Assembly: GCA_019649035.1 (NCBI GenBank)
Contig: BMAT01013250.1
Span: forward strand, 38,385-65,112
Reading direction: 5' to 3'
Origin: Elysia marginata
Taxonomy: Eukaryota > Mollusca > Gastropoda > Plakobranchidae
Length of the DNA stretch: 26,728 nucleotides
In this document: in pieces, positions 12,301 through 18,959 of the stretch
Layout: each line of letters begins with the position of its first letter
How positions within the stretch are numbered: the first letter of the stretch is position 1
Notes under the pieces: model-generated
What the model was told of the DNA's origin: nothing
The model's database searches: none
The model's input: the letters and a program-made list of their open reading frames with translations, nothing else
Position numbers and translations under genes: made by a program

Positions 12301-15300
12301 CTAAACATAAATCTACAGTGAGAAAGTTACACATTCATAGACTGTTGTTAGTTGTGTCTGTTCTATTTTATTTCAGACATCAGGAAAATATGTATTTGCA
12401 AGTTAGCCTCATGGGGTTTTTATTTGAAGTTAGAACCACAAGATCTGAGGAGTTAATAGCTTGTACAATGTTTTGGCTTCTGATTTATTGCTGTAGTAAG
12501 GTTCTCTGCAATGGTAAAAGCCATATGATATTAACAACACTGAATATGCTATAGCGAGTGACAGTTGATCCTTGGTATATTCTTTGTCCTATTAGCTGAA
12601 CGATACAAGTTAATAGTTCACATTTTTTCAAAATTGCTTTTAGATTCGAGAAATAACCCTATGAATACTGGAAGTTCAAGTCAATGTTTCGTTTCATCAA
12701 GTGAAGTGTTGCATCTGATATTGGGTTTGTATTTTAAATATCTAGGCGATCAATGGCTGATTCAATGGGCTAGTTGACTACCTTTCTGTAGGATCAAGCT
12801 TTGGCCAAATCTTTGCGGGTCACCTTGGTCTCTGCTCTCAGAAGGTGTATTGAGACTACTGAGTCTACTGAGTCTATAGAATAGTAAAGGCAGCAAGGAA
12901 AGTCATTGCAACCTACCTCACAATGCTGTTTGTTATGTAAAGTACTTTACTCATTGTTCCCTGGCTCCTGTATAGAGCATAGCGTTAAATTAACAGTCTT
13001 AATTGTTTAATTTGTTTAATTTTGATGCACCAGCAAGCACAACGCCTGGCTCAAGCAGATGACGAGGAAGATAGACAGAAGGAAAAAGAGTCTAGGCTGG
13101 AGGCAGAGAGGAAGCAAAAGGAAGAGGAGGAAAAGCGGGAGGAAGAGCTCAGAAGGGAAAGAAAAGAGCAAGAAGCAAGGGAGGCAGATTTGCTGAAAGC
13201 CCAAGAAGAGAGGCAACGTGAGGAGGAGGCTGAGCGTCAGAGACAAAGAGAAAGAGAGGAAGAGGAAGAGAGAGAGAGGCAAGCTCAGGAAGCAAGGCAG
13301 CAACAATGGGAGGCAGAGGAGGCGGAGAGAAAGAGGCAGGAAGAGCTTCAGGAAGAGTGGAAGGCGGAGGAGCATGAGAGAAAGAGACAAGAAGAACTCC
13401 AACGCCAGTGGGAGGCGGAGCAAGAGATGAAAGCTGAGTTAATGAGACAGGAAACTCAAAAAATGTTGGAGGTAAGCTGTAAGCCGATTATGGTATGAGG
13501 ATATGTCAAAGCATTTTATTTTTAATAAAGATAAGTTATTGAAAAATTTAATGTTATGTATTTGGGGATCTTTTAACTGTTATAGTGTTCCCCCAAGTTT
13601 GGGGGGCCTAGATAGCTCAGTTGATAGTGGCTTCGCTCCGTGGCCAAGAGGTCGCGGGTTCAAAACACAGCCGAGCACAGTCCGGGCCCCCACTGGTTGG
13701 GTCGGTGTCAGTATAATGTGACCGTCTTAGGCTAAATCATGGTATCCCCGCTAGTCTCTGGGTGGCAGCCCGTAAATTGTCACTGGGACCCAAGCCCTGA
13801 GAGCACCTTTGAAGTGGAATTGGGCTTGTAAAAATACCCTTCAATCAATCAATCCCCCAAGGTTTTGTTCTAGGACCATTATTATTTTCACTTTAATGCC
13901 AAAATATTTAAAAAACCATCCTCACATATTCTGTGAATTGCCAGTTTTATACAGATGATACTCAGCTTTATAAATCAGTTTTACCATCAGAAGTCCCCAA
14001 ACTCTCATCTGAACTCAGTGATTGTATGAGTGCAATGAAAGAATGGATGTCTGCAAACAAGCTAAAAATGAACAATAAAAAGACTGAGACAATCTTAGTT
14101 GAAACTCCATCCAGACTGAAAAAATTTGACCAGAAATACCTAAATGTATGTGCTTAGATAATCTAGATTTTCCCAGAAGTTAAAAATCTTTTCATTGGTA
14201 GAGCTATATGCTTTGAAAAAGCTGTTTCTAATGTTAGAAAAATACATTTTCATGAGCTAAGAAAAATTGTTCGTTTAATACCTTACATTAATGAAGAAGC
14301 AAAAAAAACTTGTCCATTCTTTTGTAATTTTTAGAATTGATTTACTGCAGTGTAATTTATAAAGGGCTAACTTCTGATAGAATCAAAAGGCTTCAATCTG
14401 TTCAAAACCATGCAGTAAGATTGGTGAAGCGAACATTAAAAAGATGATAAATAACCTCAATTCTGCAAGACCTTCACTGGCTCCCAATCCAGTTCTACAA
14501 TGGACTACAAGATTGCTGCTCTCATTAAAATTATATAATCCTTAAATAAGCAAAGATTTCCTCCTTATTTGAAATACCTGTTCAATATTTAAAAACCACC
14601 TAGAAATCTTTATTAAAAAAACTAAATTTATCTTGACAATGCCTAAGACAAACCTGAAAAGTTTTTGTGACAGATCTTTTTACCACACTGGCCCTAATAT
14701 TTGGAACAACCTTCCATGCTCAATAGTGTTGACTTTGTCTATTTTCAAAAAGATCTTAAAACATAGCTATTTACATCATTTCTCAATTCCTTTTGAGATT
14801 TATCAAATGATCAATCCAGTGTATTTTTGGTGCTTGCACAGTCATCTTTTCTTTTGGCTTTGACATACTATAGTTACAATTTAAGTGATAGCACAGTTAT
14901 TTTAAGTTCATACATTTCAAGATTGCCAGAGGTGTATTATCTATCAGACAGTGAATTTTTTATTTTGTGGTTTCTCTCTCTATATTGACATGTATATTTT
15001 AATTCATAATAATGTGAATATTTTATAAAGAATATCATTATTCCATATAATCATAGTCAAACATTTAAAACTAATGACATTTGCTGTTGTAATTGGTGCA
15101 AGTTTTGTGTATGTGTTCTTAAATGCCAATTTTAGTGGAAAGCCCTTTGAGCTACCATAGAAAAGGGCACTCTATGAATGTGCTTTATTATTATTATTTT
15201 TATTGTTTATATTATTGTTACTATTATTGAGAAAACAAAGAGTAAAAAGGACAAGAATTGAGCAAGAACAGTCCAATAGTTGTGCTTTGAAGAAGTTTGC

Positions 15301-17785
15301 AAGACAATTTATACCAGGAATGAAGAAGTGACTTTAGACATTATCAAGGGGGATAGAATAAACAAGAGCAGGACTCCAGCTTGGGTTTGGAGTACTTCCA
15401 GGTATCAAATATGAGAGTTTCAGAATTTTAATTGTTTGATGAAAATATTCTGAGACTGCTTTATTTTTTTCATTTTATCTCATTATATTTTGAATCAGAT
15501 TTTATGTTTATATATTTTCTCTTTTTGTCAAAGATTTACAGTCTTTTAAAAATAAATTTCTATCACTTAAAAAACTAACACATTTTTTTACCAGAATTTA
15601 TGTATCACATTGTTTATTTGGATTCCAGTTATGTGATAAAAGTAGCTCATATATTTTCTATGATTTTACAACACACAAACATTGTAATTTTGTAGTGAAA
15701 CAATTAATTTTTTTTCTTGAAGTAATGAAGGTATCACTATTTTTGTTCCACATCTTTGCAAACAGAATGAAGTGAATGAAATGGAGGAAGATTTACTCAT
15801 GGTAAGTTACAGGGAACCCCGCATAGAATATTAAGGGCTACACAACAAATTTCTTTTTAAAAGAACTATTATACGCATGAATAGTCCCAGGGGTTATTTA
15901 AGCATACACTTGAATAGTCCCGTGGGCTATTCAGACATATATCATGTGAATAGTCGTGGGGCTAATCAAGCATAAAACAAAGTTTAATTCATAGAGTAGG
16001 CTCTGCCTGTAAATCTTAACTTTACATGTAATTCTACATTTAGAGTTAAAAAAATAAATAAATATGTTTAGAGTCCTCCACCGCATAAGGCAGGCTCATG
16101 ACTTTACCTATTTACCCCAGCAGGCCTATACACAACAGAGCAAATTCAACTCATATTTCAGAGCATTACAGTACGGCAGCCTGTTAGGCGCTCAAATACT
16201 AACATTCCACAAATTTCAAGCATTGTCTTTAGCCCTGTACCCATTTTACAGGTGGGTGGACTAAGGAAAGTTAGGGTAAATTGCTTTCCCAAGGCAATTG
16301 CAACATGACATGGTCAGGAATCGAACCTGCGACCTCCAGATCTCAAGTCCGACGCGCTAACCACTCTGCCACGCTGCCCCCTTTAGCCCATGATAAAATG
16401 AAATGAGAGCAGTGATTCAAGACAAAAGCATAGCTTAGGGCTAGATTTGTTTTTTTGCCAAAACGATGAAATTGTTTGTGCACTTTTTTTTAGCCGTATA
16501 AAGTTTTTAATAATGCCAAACCAAATTCTAAGCAAACAATGGCATAGTAGGCTTTTATACCGGAAGGCCTATGCACCAAGTCAAGTCTAAATAGCGGAGG
16601 TTTTCAAAAATTTCCTTAATCATGGTGTCTGAAACTAACGCAAAAAACCCTTGTAGTTACTAAAAAAAACAGAAACAAACAAGAAAAAAACGTTTTTCAG
16701 CAGGGTTCGAACCCATGCTCCAATGAGACAGAAAAAAATTGTCTGATGTGCTATCCCTTACACTAGCTTGTTTAATTATGTTCTTTTTAGTTGGTATTTT
16801 TGTTATGTTGATTGTTGTTGCTTAAACTAAGATTAACAATAAAGGGTAAGCTCAAAACATTACTAGATATTAATGGCATTCAAATTGGTGTGCTGCATCT
16901 ACTGCAGCCGCCATTTTAGACTTTTAATACTTGTAGCAGTTTTGGCTGCTGGCTTGGTAAGTTTACTACTCCAATTTTAACTTAAGAAAGATGAAAGAAA
17001 AATGCCTTGAGCTTAACAGGCGATGTGTAAAATTTAATTGAAATATTATAAAGGTATGAAATTAGCATGAAATTAGGCTTTTTAATTGTAAAATTTGGTA
17101 AGTTTTTCACAAGTGAACCATTAGGCATAAATTGGGAACTTGAATTGGGGGCTGAGCAGGCGCTAGGCAGTGTCCATTTTGCTTACCTACCCTTAGTAAA
17201 CTTCACAAATTCGCGTGTATGTTTGAAAAGCCACAACTTTTAAAAATTGGACTCAAATATGTTTTCAAAGCAAATTTCATATACTGAAAAACAGGAATTT
17301 TCCTCTTACAAACTGAAGGACTTTTACATCAGATATTGCCTATTTCTTGGCGATAGGCTTATGATGAAAAATGATGACCTGCAACATCAAATAATATTTT
17401 TTTTATTAATAACATTGTCTGCAAATCATAATTTTTTTTGTATCTAGAATTTCATTTTCTTCAACCTTTACCCTTTCCAAAGTTTAGGGAAATATTGAAA
17501 GATTTCATACATTTTAGGCTCTAGGCTTCTAACAAAGTATGATTTCTGTATCCATATACACAAATGTATGTTTTATTTTTTTTTAAGAAAACTTGTTTTT
17601 GATGAGCTTTAATTTGTGAGAACTTTCGTTCTTCAGCAGGAAAACAAATCTGATCAAAACTCTTTGCTCAAGATGGACAAATTTTTAGTTCTGATAGAGA
17701 AATTACATATCATCTTTTGATTAAACTCTCTATTTCAGAAACCTGAGGAGGCAGTAGAAACAGCGGATTATGTTTTTGCGCAACA
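92..17785 (+). CDS. Multi-exon gene for an acidic, tryptophan-motif and charged-helix protein (partial at both ends)
   Basis: Span of a single spliced gene, eleven exons listed separately. Every internal junction has an AG acceptor and a GT donor and keeps phase 0, and exon sequences are richer in GC than the introns. The joined product is about 567 residues: a disordered D/E/S/P/A-rich part (residues ~1-394 counted from the first full codon in the window) with tryptophan-acidic motifs near residues 48, 116, 148, 233, 311 and 386, then a charged E/R/K/Q helix (395-540) and a short acidic tail. There is no signal peptide, membrane segment or catalytic motif, so a cytosolic or nuclear scaffold is the natural reading. 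WDS-type repeats before a long coiled coil resemble, from memory only, vertebrate ANKRD26/CCDC144 proteins; ankyrin repeats, if any, would lie upstream. The initiator and probably the C-terminus are outside the view. Confidence 0.82.
534..850 (+). repeat. Degenerate direct duplication, offset 192 bp
   Basis: The block beginning cactagcaaaggaaagct at 534 is echoed at 726 by cactagcaaatggaagct. Both continue through a similar order of words: gggcctc, then aaatcacagag or aaatcagag, then a ctgrctgcgg- or ctgaccgcag-like word, then a gtctgcctgct- or gtctgctct-like word. The copies are diverged by small indels. This could be a local tandem duplication or two copies of an unrecognised short repeat. 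Confidence 0.5.
1322..1382 (-). mobile_element. tRNA-derived SINE remnant
   Basis: Read on the minus strand, the block begins ggggtgaggagtggctcag, which carries a good pol III box A (TGGCTCAGTCAGTAGGG, 1354-1370). About 35 bases on, a weakened box B (AGGGTTAGATATC, 1322-1334) follows. It does not fold as an intact tRNA and box B is degenerate, so this is a SINE head or decayed tRNA pseudogene. The family was not identified. Confidence 0.45.
1690..1797 (+). CDS. Exon B: Ser/Lys/Gln-rich linker exon
   Basis: Acceptor ctctcccag ends at 1689; donor gtgaga starts at 1798. The exon is exactly 36 codons, phase 0 at both ends. The product is a hydrophilic linker (begins SGLSSSGEGDKKAS, ends AKTLIRAPA) without the tryptophan motif seen in neighbouring exons. 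GC content and the open symmetric frame support an exon. No function can be assigned to it alone. Confidence 0.7.
1798..2327 (+). other. Intron B-C
   Basis: AT-rich intron with many stop codons in all frames; nothing recognisable inside. Confidence 0.65.
2328..2441 (+). CDS. Exon C: SAWDTT motif exon
   Basis: Acceptor gactgcag ends at 2327; a consensus donor gtaagt starts at 2442. The exon is 38 codons, phase 0 to 0. It opens with FESGDESSAWDTTEADK, a tryptophan preceded by acidic/serine residues and followed by Asp, matching the motif in exons A, D, F and G. A Gly/Ala-rich linker follows, ending AQRADS. Confidence 0.78.
2442..3184 (+). other. Intron C-D
   Basis: Contains a CT-rich stretch with repeated tctctct/tctgtct words (about 2575-2775) and a short (TA)n run at about 2653-2668. 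No exon or mobile element recognised. Confidence 0.65.
3185..3298 (+). CDS. Exon D: SEWDSD motif and proline-rich exon
   Basis: Acceptor ttttag ends at 3184; donor gtaaat starts at 3299. The exon is 38 codons, phase 0 to 0. It begins ISEWDSDIEEMMN, the cleanest copy of the tryptophan-acidic motif, and continues as a Thr/Pro-rich segment with a PTPPPPL run that could bind SH3- or WW-type domains. It ends TIPKE. Confidence 0.78.
3299..5265 (+). other. Intron D-E
   Basis: About 2 kb, very AT-rich. No splice-bounded open frame, tRNA-like box pair or reverse-transcriptase remnant was recognised. The open frames at 4370-4573 and 4573-4758 are hydrophobic AT-rich chance frames. Confidence 0.6.
5266..5373 (+). 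CDS. Exon E: acidic exon without tryptophan motif (3' end uncertain)
   Basis: Acceptor ctctgtag ends at 5265, after a pyrimidine-rich tract. The phase 0 product starts VEAIVRQKQAEQDSEKE and continues with EDEEDDLVDLGG. The 3' end is unclear: gtcaat at 5374 (36 codons) and gtattt at 5401 (45 codons) are both weak donors that keep phase 0. I chose 5373 because 36 codons matches sister exons and the residues beyond it (hydrophobic, ending HFYV) look unlike the rest of the protein. The exon body is well supported; its end is not. Confidence 0.62.
5374..8339 (+). other. Intron E-F
   Basis: Largest intron, nearly 3 kb. The sequence is AT-rich with one small GC-rich patch near 6225-6245. No exon, RT remnant or tRNA-like head was recognised, and the open frame at 5544-5789 has no splice support. 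Confidence 0.55.
8340..8441 (+). CDS. Exon F: DDDDDWDST motif exon
   Basis: Acceptor gtcttatag ends at 8339; donor gtcagt starts at 8442. The exon is 34 codons, phase 0 to 0. A basic opening (AKGKGKA) is followed by DSDDDDDWDSTVDSV, the most acidic copy of the tryptophan motif, and the exon ends GLQYKE. The Asp run is encoded by a GAT repeat that could vary in length between individuals. Confidence 0.78.
8442..9171 (+). other. Intron F-G
   Basis: AT-rich intron with a short trinucleotide run (gatgatgataataataata) near 8832-8852. Nothing else recognised. Confidence 0.6.
9172..9357 (+). CDS. Exon G: Ser/Pro/Ala-rich exon ending in DDWDSE
   Basis: Acceptor ctcacttccag ends at 9171; donor gtaaga starts at 9358. 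The exon is 62 codons, phase 0 to 0. The product is low-complexity and rich in Ser, Pro, Thr and Ala (for example VNVDTPASHSES and TPDATSSVPS), then ends with KDGDDSDDWDSE. The last motif runs directly into the acidic start of exon H (EDDKTDS), so the motif spans a splice junction. Confidence 0.8.
9838..10790 (+). mobile_element. CR1/L2-like non-LTR retrotransposon, decayed RT fragment (copy 1)
   Basis: Conceptual translation in shifting frames shows the order of a CR1/L2-type reverse transcriptase. A motif A-like block (NAVFDTLDKGILKKRL) lies near 9850-9895. MNTTPLEDVVKQH follows, then motif C as HMYTNDTQIYL (10009-), then CLNDIKDWMANNKLKLNE. The thumb and tail then read RLDSLLAGIDRLQKVQNK, LHWLPLKTCIDFKI and ILPRTNMPFL. 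The first catalytic Asp of motif C is Asn (codon 10021-10023) and the motif B region (GVPQG) is deleted. Several frameshifts and stops show a dead copy. The 5' and 3' ends are not defined, and the copy runs towards the assembly gap. Confidence 0.8.
10847..10948. other. Assembly gap (102 N)
   Basis: Unresolved bases directly between a plus-strand LINE fragment and a minus-strand LINE fragment, as expected where repeats break an assembly. True gap length is unknown. Confidence 0.99.
10949..11385 (-). mobile_element. Non-LTR retrotransposon 3' coding fragment (same family as 19975-23145 element)
   Basis: The minus-strand frame at 11131-11403 reads NKLSNIWKRPDKVKQKTR, RIKLYNSLVKSILLYNC, TWALTTTDEKRL and RILGIHYPTKITNQSLYKKC. 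After a frameshift, the frame ending at 10949 reads NENSNRGRGRPTTTLQTLNN. This is the region C-terminal to the reverse transcriptase in an endonuclease-type LINE. The same words occur in the minus-strand element at about 20.0-20.4 kb, so the two are copies of one family. The 3' end is lost in the assembly gap. The clade (RTE- or jockey-like) is not certain. Confidence 0.75.
11400..11657 (+). mobile_element. Possible LINE 3' untranslated tail ending in (ATT)n
   Basis: AT-rich sequence ending in a clean ATT repeat (about 11638-11657), the tail type typical of CR1/L2-like elements and also seen at the end of copy 2. If the minus-strand LINE fragment inserted into copy 1, this would be the displaced 3' end of copy 1. 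The evidence is only the tail and the position. Confidence 0.3.
11803..12042 (+). CDS. Exon H: Ala/Gly-rich linker ending in SSWELHRKAER
   Basis: Acceptor gaatacag ends at 11802; donor gtgggt starts at 12043. The exon is 80 codons, phase 0 to 0. It starts with acidic EDDKTDSGSPAAP, continues through a Gly/Val/Ala/Thr-rich linker (GVGGIGGGVVTDQ, then KKAPAAAAVV), and finishes with DSEEDDESESMSSWELHRKAER. The last tryptophan (about residue 386 of the product) is followed by Glu and by a basic helical start, marking the change from disordered region to helix. Confidence 0.82.
12043..13033 (+). other. Intron H-I
   Basis: No mobile element recognised. It contains a possible 27-base microexon at 12792-12818, listed separately. 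Two short open frames (12285-12554, 12565-12777) are AT-rich and lack splice support. Confidence 0.55.
12792..12818 (+). CDS. Candidate 9-codon microexon (DQALAKSLR)
   Basis: A good acceptor (ctacctttctgtag, ending 12791) is followed by nine in-frame codons and a weak donor gtcacc at 12819. Phase is 0 at both ends, so inclusion would insert DQALAKSLR between exon H (ending RKAER) and exon I (starting QAQRLAQADD). That reads as continuous charged helix. The donor is poor and 27 bases is too short for composition to help, so this is a candidate only. Confidence 0.3.
13034..13471 (+). CDS. Exon I: highly charged helical (coiled-coil or single-helix) exon
   Basis: Acceptor gatgcaccag ends at 13033; donor gtaagc starts at 13472. 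The exon is 146 codons, phase 0 to 0. Almost every residue is E, R, K, Q or A, beginning QAQRLAQADDEEDRQKEKE. Dense alternating acidic and basic residues predict a long rigid helix: a stable single alpha helix or a coiled coil like those of caldesmon or trichohyalin. The 3' third contains a 17-residue tandem repeat (WEAEEAERKRQEELQ type) with Trp codons at 13307, 13358 and 13409. Pro and Gly are absent. This is the clearest coding exon in the window, but its low complexity makes family assignment unreliable. Confidence 0.85.
13307..13459 (+). repeat. 51-bp coding tandem repeat (about 2.5-3 units)
   Basis: Tryptophan codons recur at exactly 51-base spacing (13307, 13358, 13409). Each begins a 17-residue unit: WEAEEAERKRQEELQEE, WKAEEHERKRQEELQRQ, then a partial WEAEQEMKAEL. 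The units differ by few substitutions, so this is a recent internal duplication in the helix exon. Confidence 0.85.
13540..15202 (+). mobile_element. CR1/L2-like non-LTR retrotransposon, 5'-truncated and decayed (copy 2)
   Basis: After the SINE, the translation gives PQGFVLGPLLFSL (motif B, ~13855-13900) and CQFYTDDTQLYKS (motif C, ~13940-13980). Next come DCMSAMKEWMSANKLKMNN, RIKRLQSVQNHAVRLV and LQDLHWLPIQF. The usual 3' block follows at 14633-14775, with FCDRSFYHTGPNIWNNLP and FKKILKHSYL. The 3' end carries a short hairpin-like segment (aaagggcactctatgaatg) and an ATT tail (15186-15200), as in CR1/L2-like elements. Motif C is YTDD rather than YADD. There are several stops and frameshifts, so the copy is dead. 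The 5' boundary is approximate and only a few dozen bases precede the SINE. Confidence 0.85.
13598..13852 (+). mobile_element. tRNA-derived SINE inserted in the LINE RT
   Basis: The head reads gggggcctagatagctcagt with box A (TAGCTCAGTTGATAGTGG, 13612-). Box B (GGTTCAAAAC) lies at 13657-13666, with normal tRNA-like spacing. A ~180-base unrelated body follows, and the tail is three copies of a 4-base repeat (tcaatcaatcaatc). The element is flanked by TCCCCCAAG at 13589-13597 and 13853-13861, a 9-bp target site duplication falling in the GVPQG codons of the LINE. The head has lost perfect box B and cannot serve as a tRNA. The family name is not known to me. Confidence 0.82.
15766..15801 (+). 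CDS. Exon J: 12-codon acidic microexon
   Basis: Acceptor ttgcaaacag ends at 15765; a consensus donor gtaagt starts at 15802. The 36-base exon keeps phase 0 and encodes NEVNEMEEDLLM, which extends the acidic helical character of exon I. It is supported by the strong donor and matching phase on both sides. Its shortness keeps confidence moderate. Confidence 0.62.
15878..15974 (+). repeat. Three-copy 33-36 bp tandem repeat
   Basis: Units start at 15878, 15911 and 15947 with TGAATAGTCC or TGAATAGTCG, continue with a ggggttatt- or gggctattc-like word, and end in caagcata or cagacata. Each unit also contains an imperfect inverted repeat (gaatag with ctattc), so a unit could form a small hairpin. 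Confidence 0.75.
16048..16381 (-). mobile_element. tRNA-derived SINE, full-length-like
   Basis: On the minus strand a head resembling tRNA-Ser/Leu begins ggggcagcgtggcagagtgg. Box A is at 16361-16371 and an excellent box B (GGTTCGATT) at 16319-16327. The body contains CCTTGGGAAAGCAATTTACC and CCACCCACCTGTAAAATGGG, words that I recall as a conserved internal block in many invertebrate SINEs. The minus-strand 3' end is an ATTT-like tail (atatttatttattt, around 16048-16062). A 5-bp TTTAG at both sides is a possible but unconvincing target duplication. The head is followed by body sequence, not by a 3' acceptor stem, so it is not a tRNA gene. Confidence 0.8.
16698..16770 (-). mobile_element. Second tRNA-derived SINE remnant
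   Basis: Minus-strand box B GGGTTCGAACC (16703-16713) is perfect, and a weaker box A-like segment (TAGTGTAAGGG) lies near 16755-16765. A tRNA-like anticodon arm (cagac paired with gtctg-like bases) is interrupted by a T run. The body downstream on the minus strand is not recognised. A different family from the SINE at 16048-16381, judging by the head. Confidence 0.5.
17739..17785 (+). CDS. Exon K: last recognisable exon, splice or stop
   Basis: Acceptor ctctatttcag ends at 17738. The phase 0 frame reads KPEEAVETADYVFAQ and then reaches CAACAGTAAGT. This can be read as a consensus donor gtaagt starting at 17786 (exon ends in phase 2) or as Gln-Gln-stop (TAA at 17787-17789). The donor match is strong and no polyadenylation signal follows closely, so splicing to an unidentified downstream exon is favoured. 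The residues continue the acidic tail after the helix. Confidence 0.6.
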
Positions 17786-18950
17786 GTAAGTAATACTTTT
17801 TTCATTTACCTTTTCAAAAGTGCTATTATCAACTTTCTCTTTTTTTGCATTAGGTGTAAGGTATTTGGGTCTTGAGTAAAGCTCTGACCTCATTATTGTT
17901 CACAATCAGATTTAATCATTTAATGGGAGAGGCCATAGGCTATACAACTTTTCATTTGACATTATAATTATATCTGGCTGATTTATTTTGTGACCTTCAC
18001 ACACTCTCAATAGCTTGTGGGGTTGGAAAAAAAGCTAGTATTATGAACTTAAGTCCTTTCAGTGGTTTTGTGAAATATTTAAGTGCTGTGGAGGGGATGG
18101 CATGTCAGAGTTTATTTGAAAATATAACTTAGAAGTGAATCTGTAGAGGTATACTCGGGGTGCAAAGATCTTGGGTATACATAAAGTCTTTGCTGGAATG
18201 GAAACAATATGAAAGCTTTTGTTGTAAGGTCACTTGGTTGTTTACAAAGAAATTATCAACCACTTGAGCAAAGTTAAGAAAAGTTAGCTTTGAACGCTCA
18301 GTGTAGTTTATCCTCATCAACCTTCACTTTCAGTTTTACATAATAGGTGGCTTAACGTACGTTGTCTTGAAAAACCTCTTCATAATGTAAGACTGGGAAA
18401 GACTGCGCCTTTTGAAATGTTAAGAATTTTAACAGGGCAAGTAACTTTGAGAAATGTCAGACAACAACATCTCACTGAAGTGGAGTCACATTTATGCAAA
18501 ATGTCTTATGAGATAAACCGTATTGAGTAGGTCAGAAAACTCAAAGCTCAAAGATGTAAAAGCCAAAACAGAATAAAAACGTTTGTTTTTTTGTGTGTTT
18601 TAATGCTGGTTTTGATAATAACCTGTAGTAGTGATGCCTCTAGTTACTTGAGATAGTGACATAAATGTTGACTGTGGATAACGCTGTCTAGCTTAAACAG
18701 CAATGATAAAAGGAGCACACAGCCAGGGTTATATGATACCAAAACCTTGAATATGCAGTACAAGCTCATATTCCCTGTTTAATGCACACGAAGCACACTG
18801 CTATTGCTGGTTTATTGCACTGTAATTGGCAGTTATAACTAAAGAATGTTTTGTGCTCAGCAAATTCCCTTCAAACTTGTAAAGATCAGGGCGGGGGTAG
18901 CTCTCTCACAAAATGAGTCAACTTGCGCTGATATTCAAATTGAGAGAATT
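17786..18950 (+). other. Non-coding stretch downstream of exon K
   Basis: AT-rich sequence, probably intronic if exon K is spliced onward. I see no next exon, tRNA-like head or RT remnant. The open frame starting at 18846 runs into the tandem-repeat region and is not credible as a gene. Confidence 0.5.
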
Positions 18951-18959
18951 TATGAAGAG

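Larger units (their letters stand above)
13472..15765 (+). other. Intron I-J, largely a LINE with nested SINE
   Basis: About 13540-15202 is a CR1/L2-like LINE split by a SINE, both listed separately. The remaining ~560 bases up to exon J are AT-rich with nothing recognisable. Confidence 0.7.
15802..17738 (+). other. Intron J-K with short tandem repeats and two SINEs
   Basis: Contains a 33-36 bp triple repeat (15878-15974), a minus-strand SINE (16048-16381) and a second tRNA-like remnant (16698-16770), listed separately. From ~16.8 to 17.7 kb nothing is recognisable. Confidence 0.65.

Noticed and set aside
13016..13423. Leucine-rich 135-codon minus-strand open frame
   Set aside because: It is the antisense shadow of the charged exon I; GAG/GAA/AAG-type codons read as Leu/Ser/Phe in reverse. 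The plus-strand frame has proper splice signals and phase.
16064..16264. 66-codon plus-strand open frame
   Set aside because: Lies wholly inside the minus-strand SINE at 16048-16381.
16312..16381. Possible functional tRNA (Ser/Leu type) on the minus strand
   Set aside because: Boxes A and B are good, but the acceptor stem is not closed and SINE body sequence continues directly from the head.
17761..17789. Exon K as the definite terminal exon ending in TAA
   Set aside because: The TAA is part of a consensus gtaagt donor and no polyadenylation signal lies close downstream. Kept only as an alternative.
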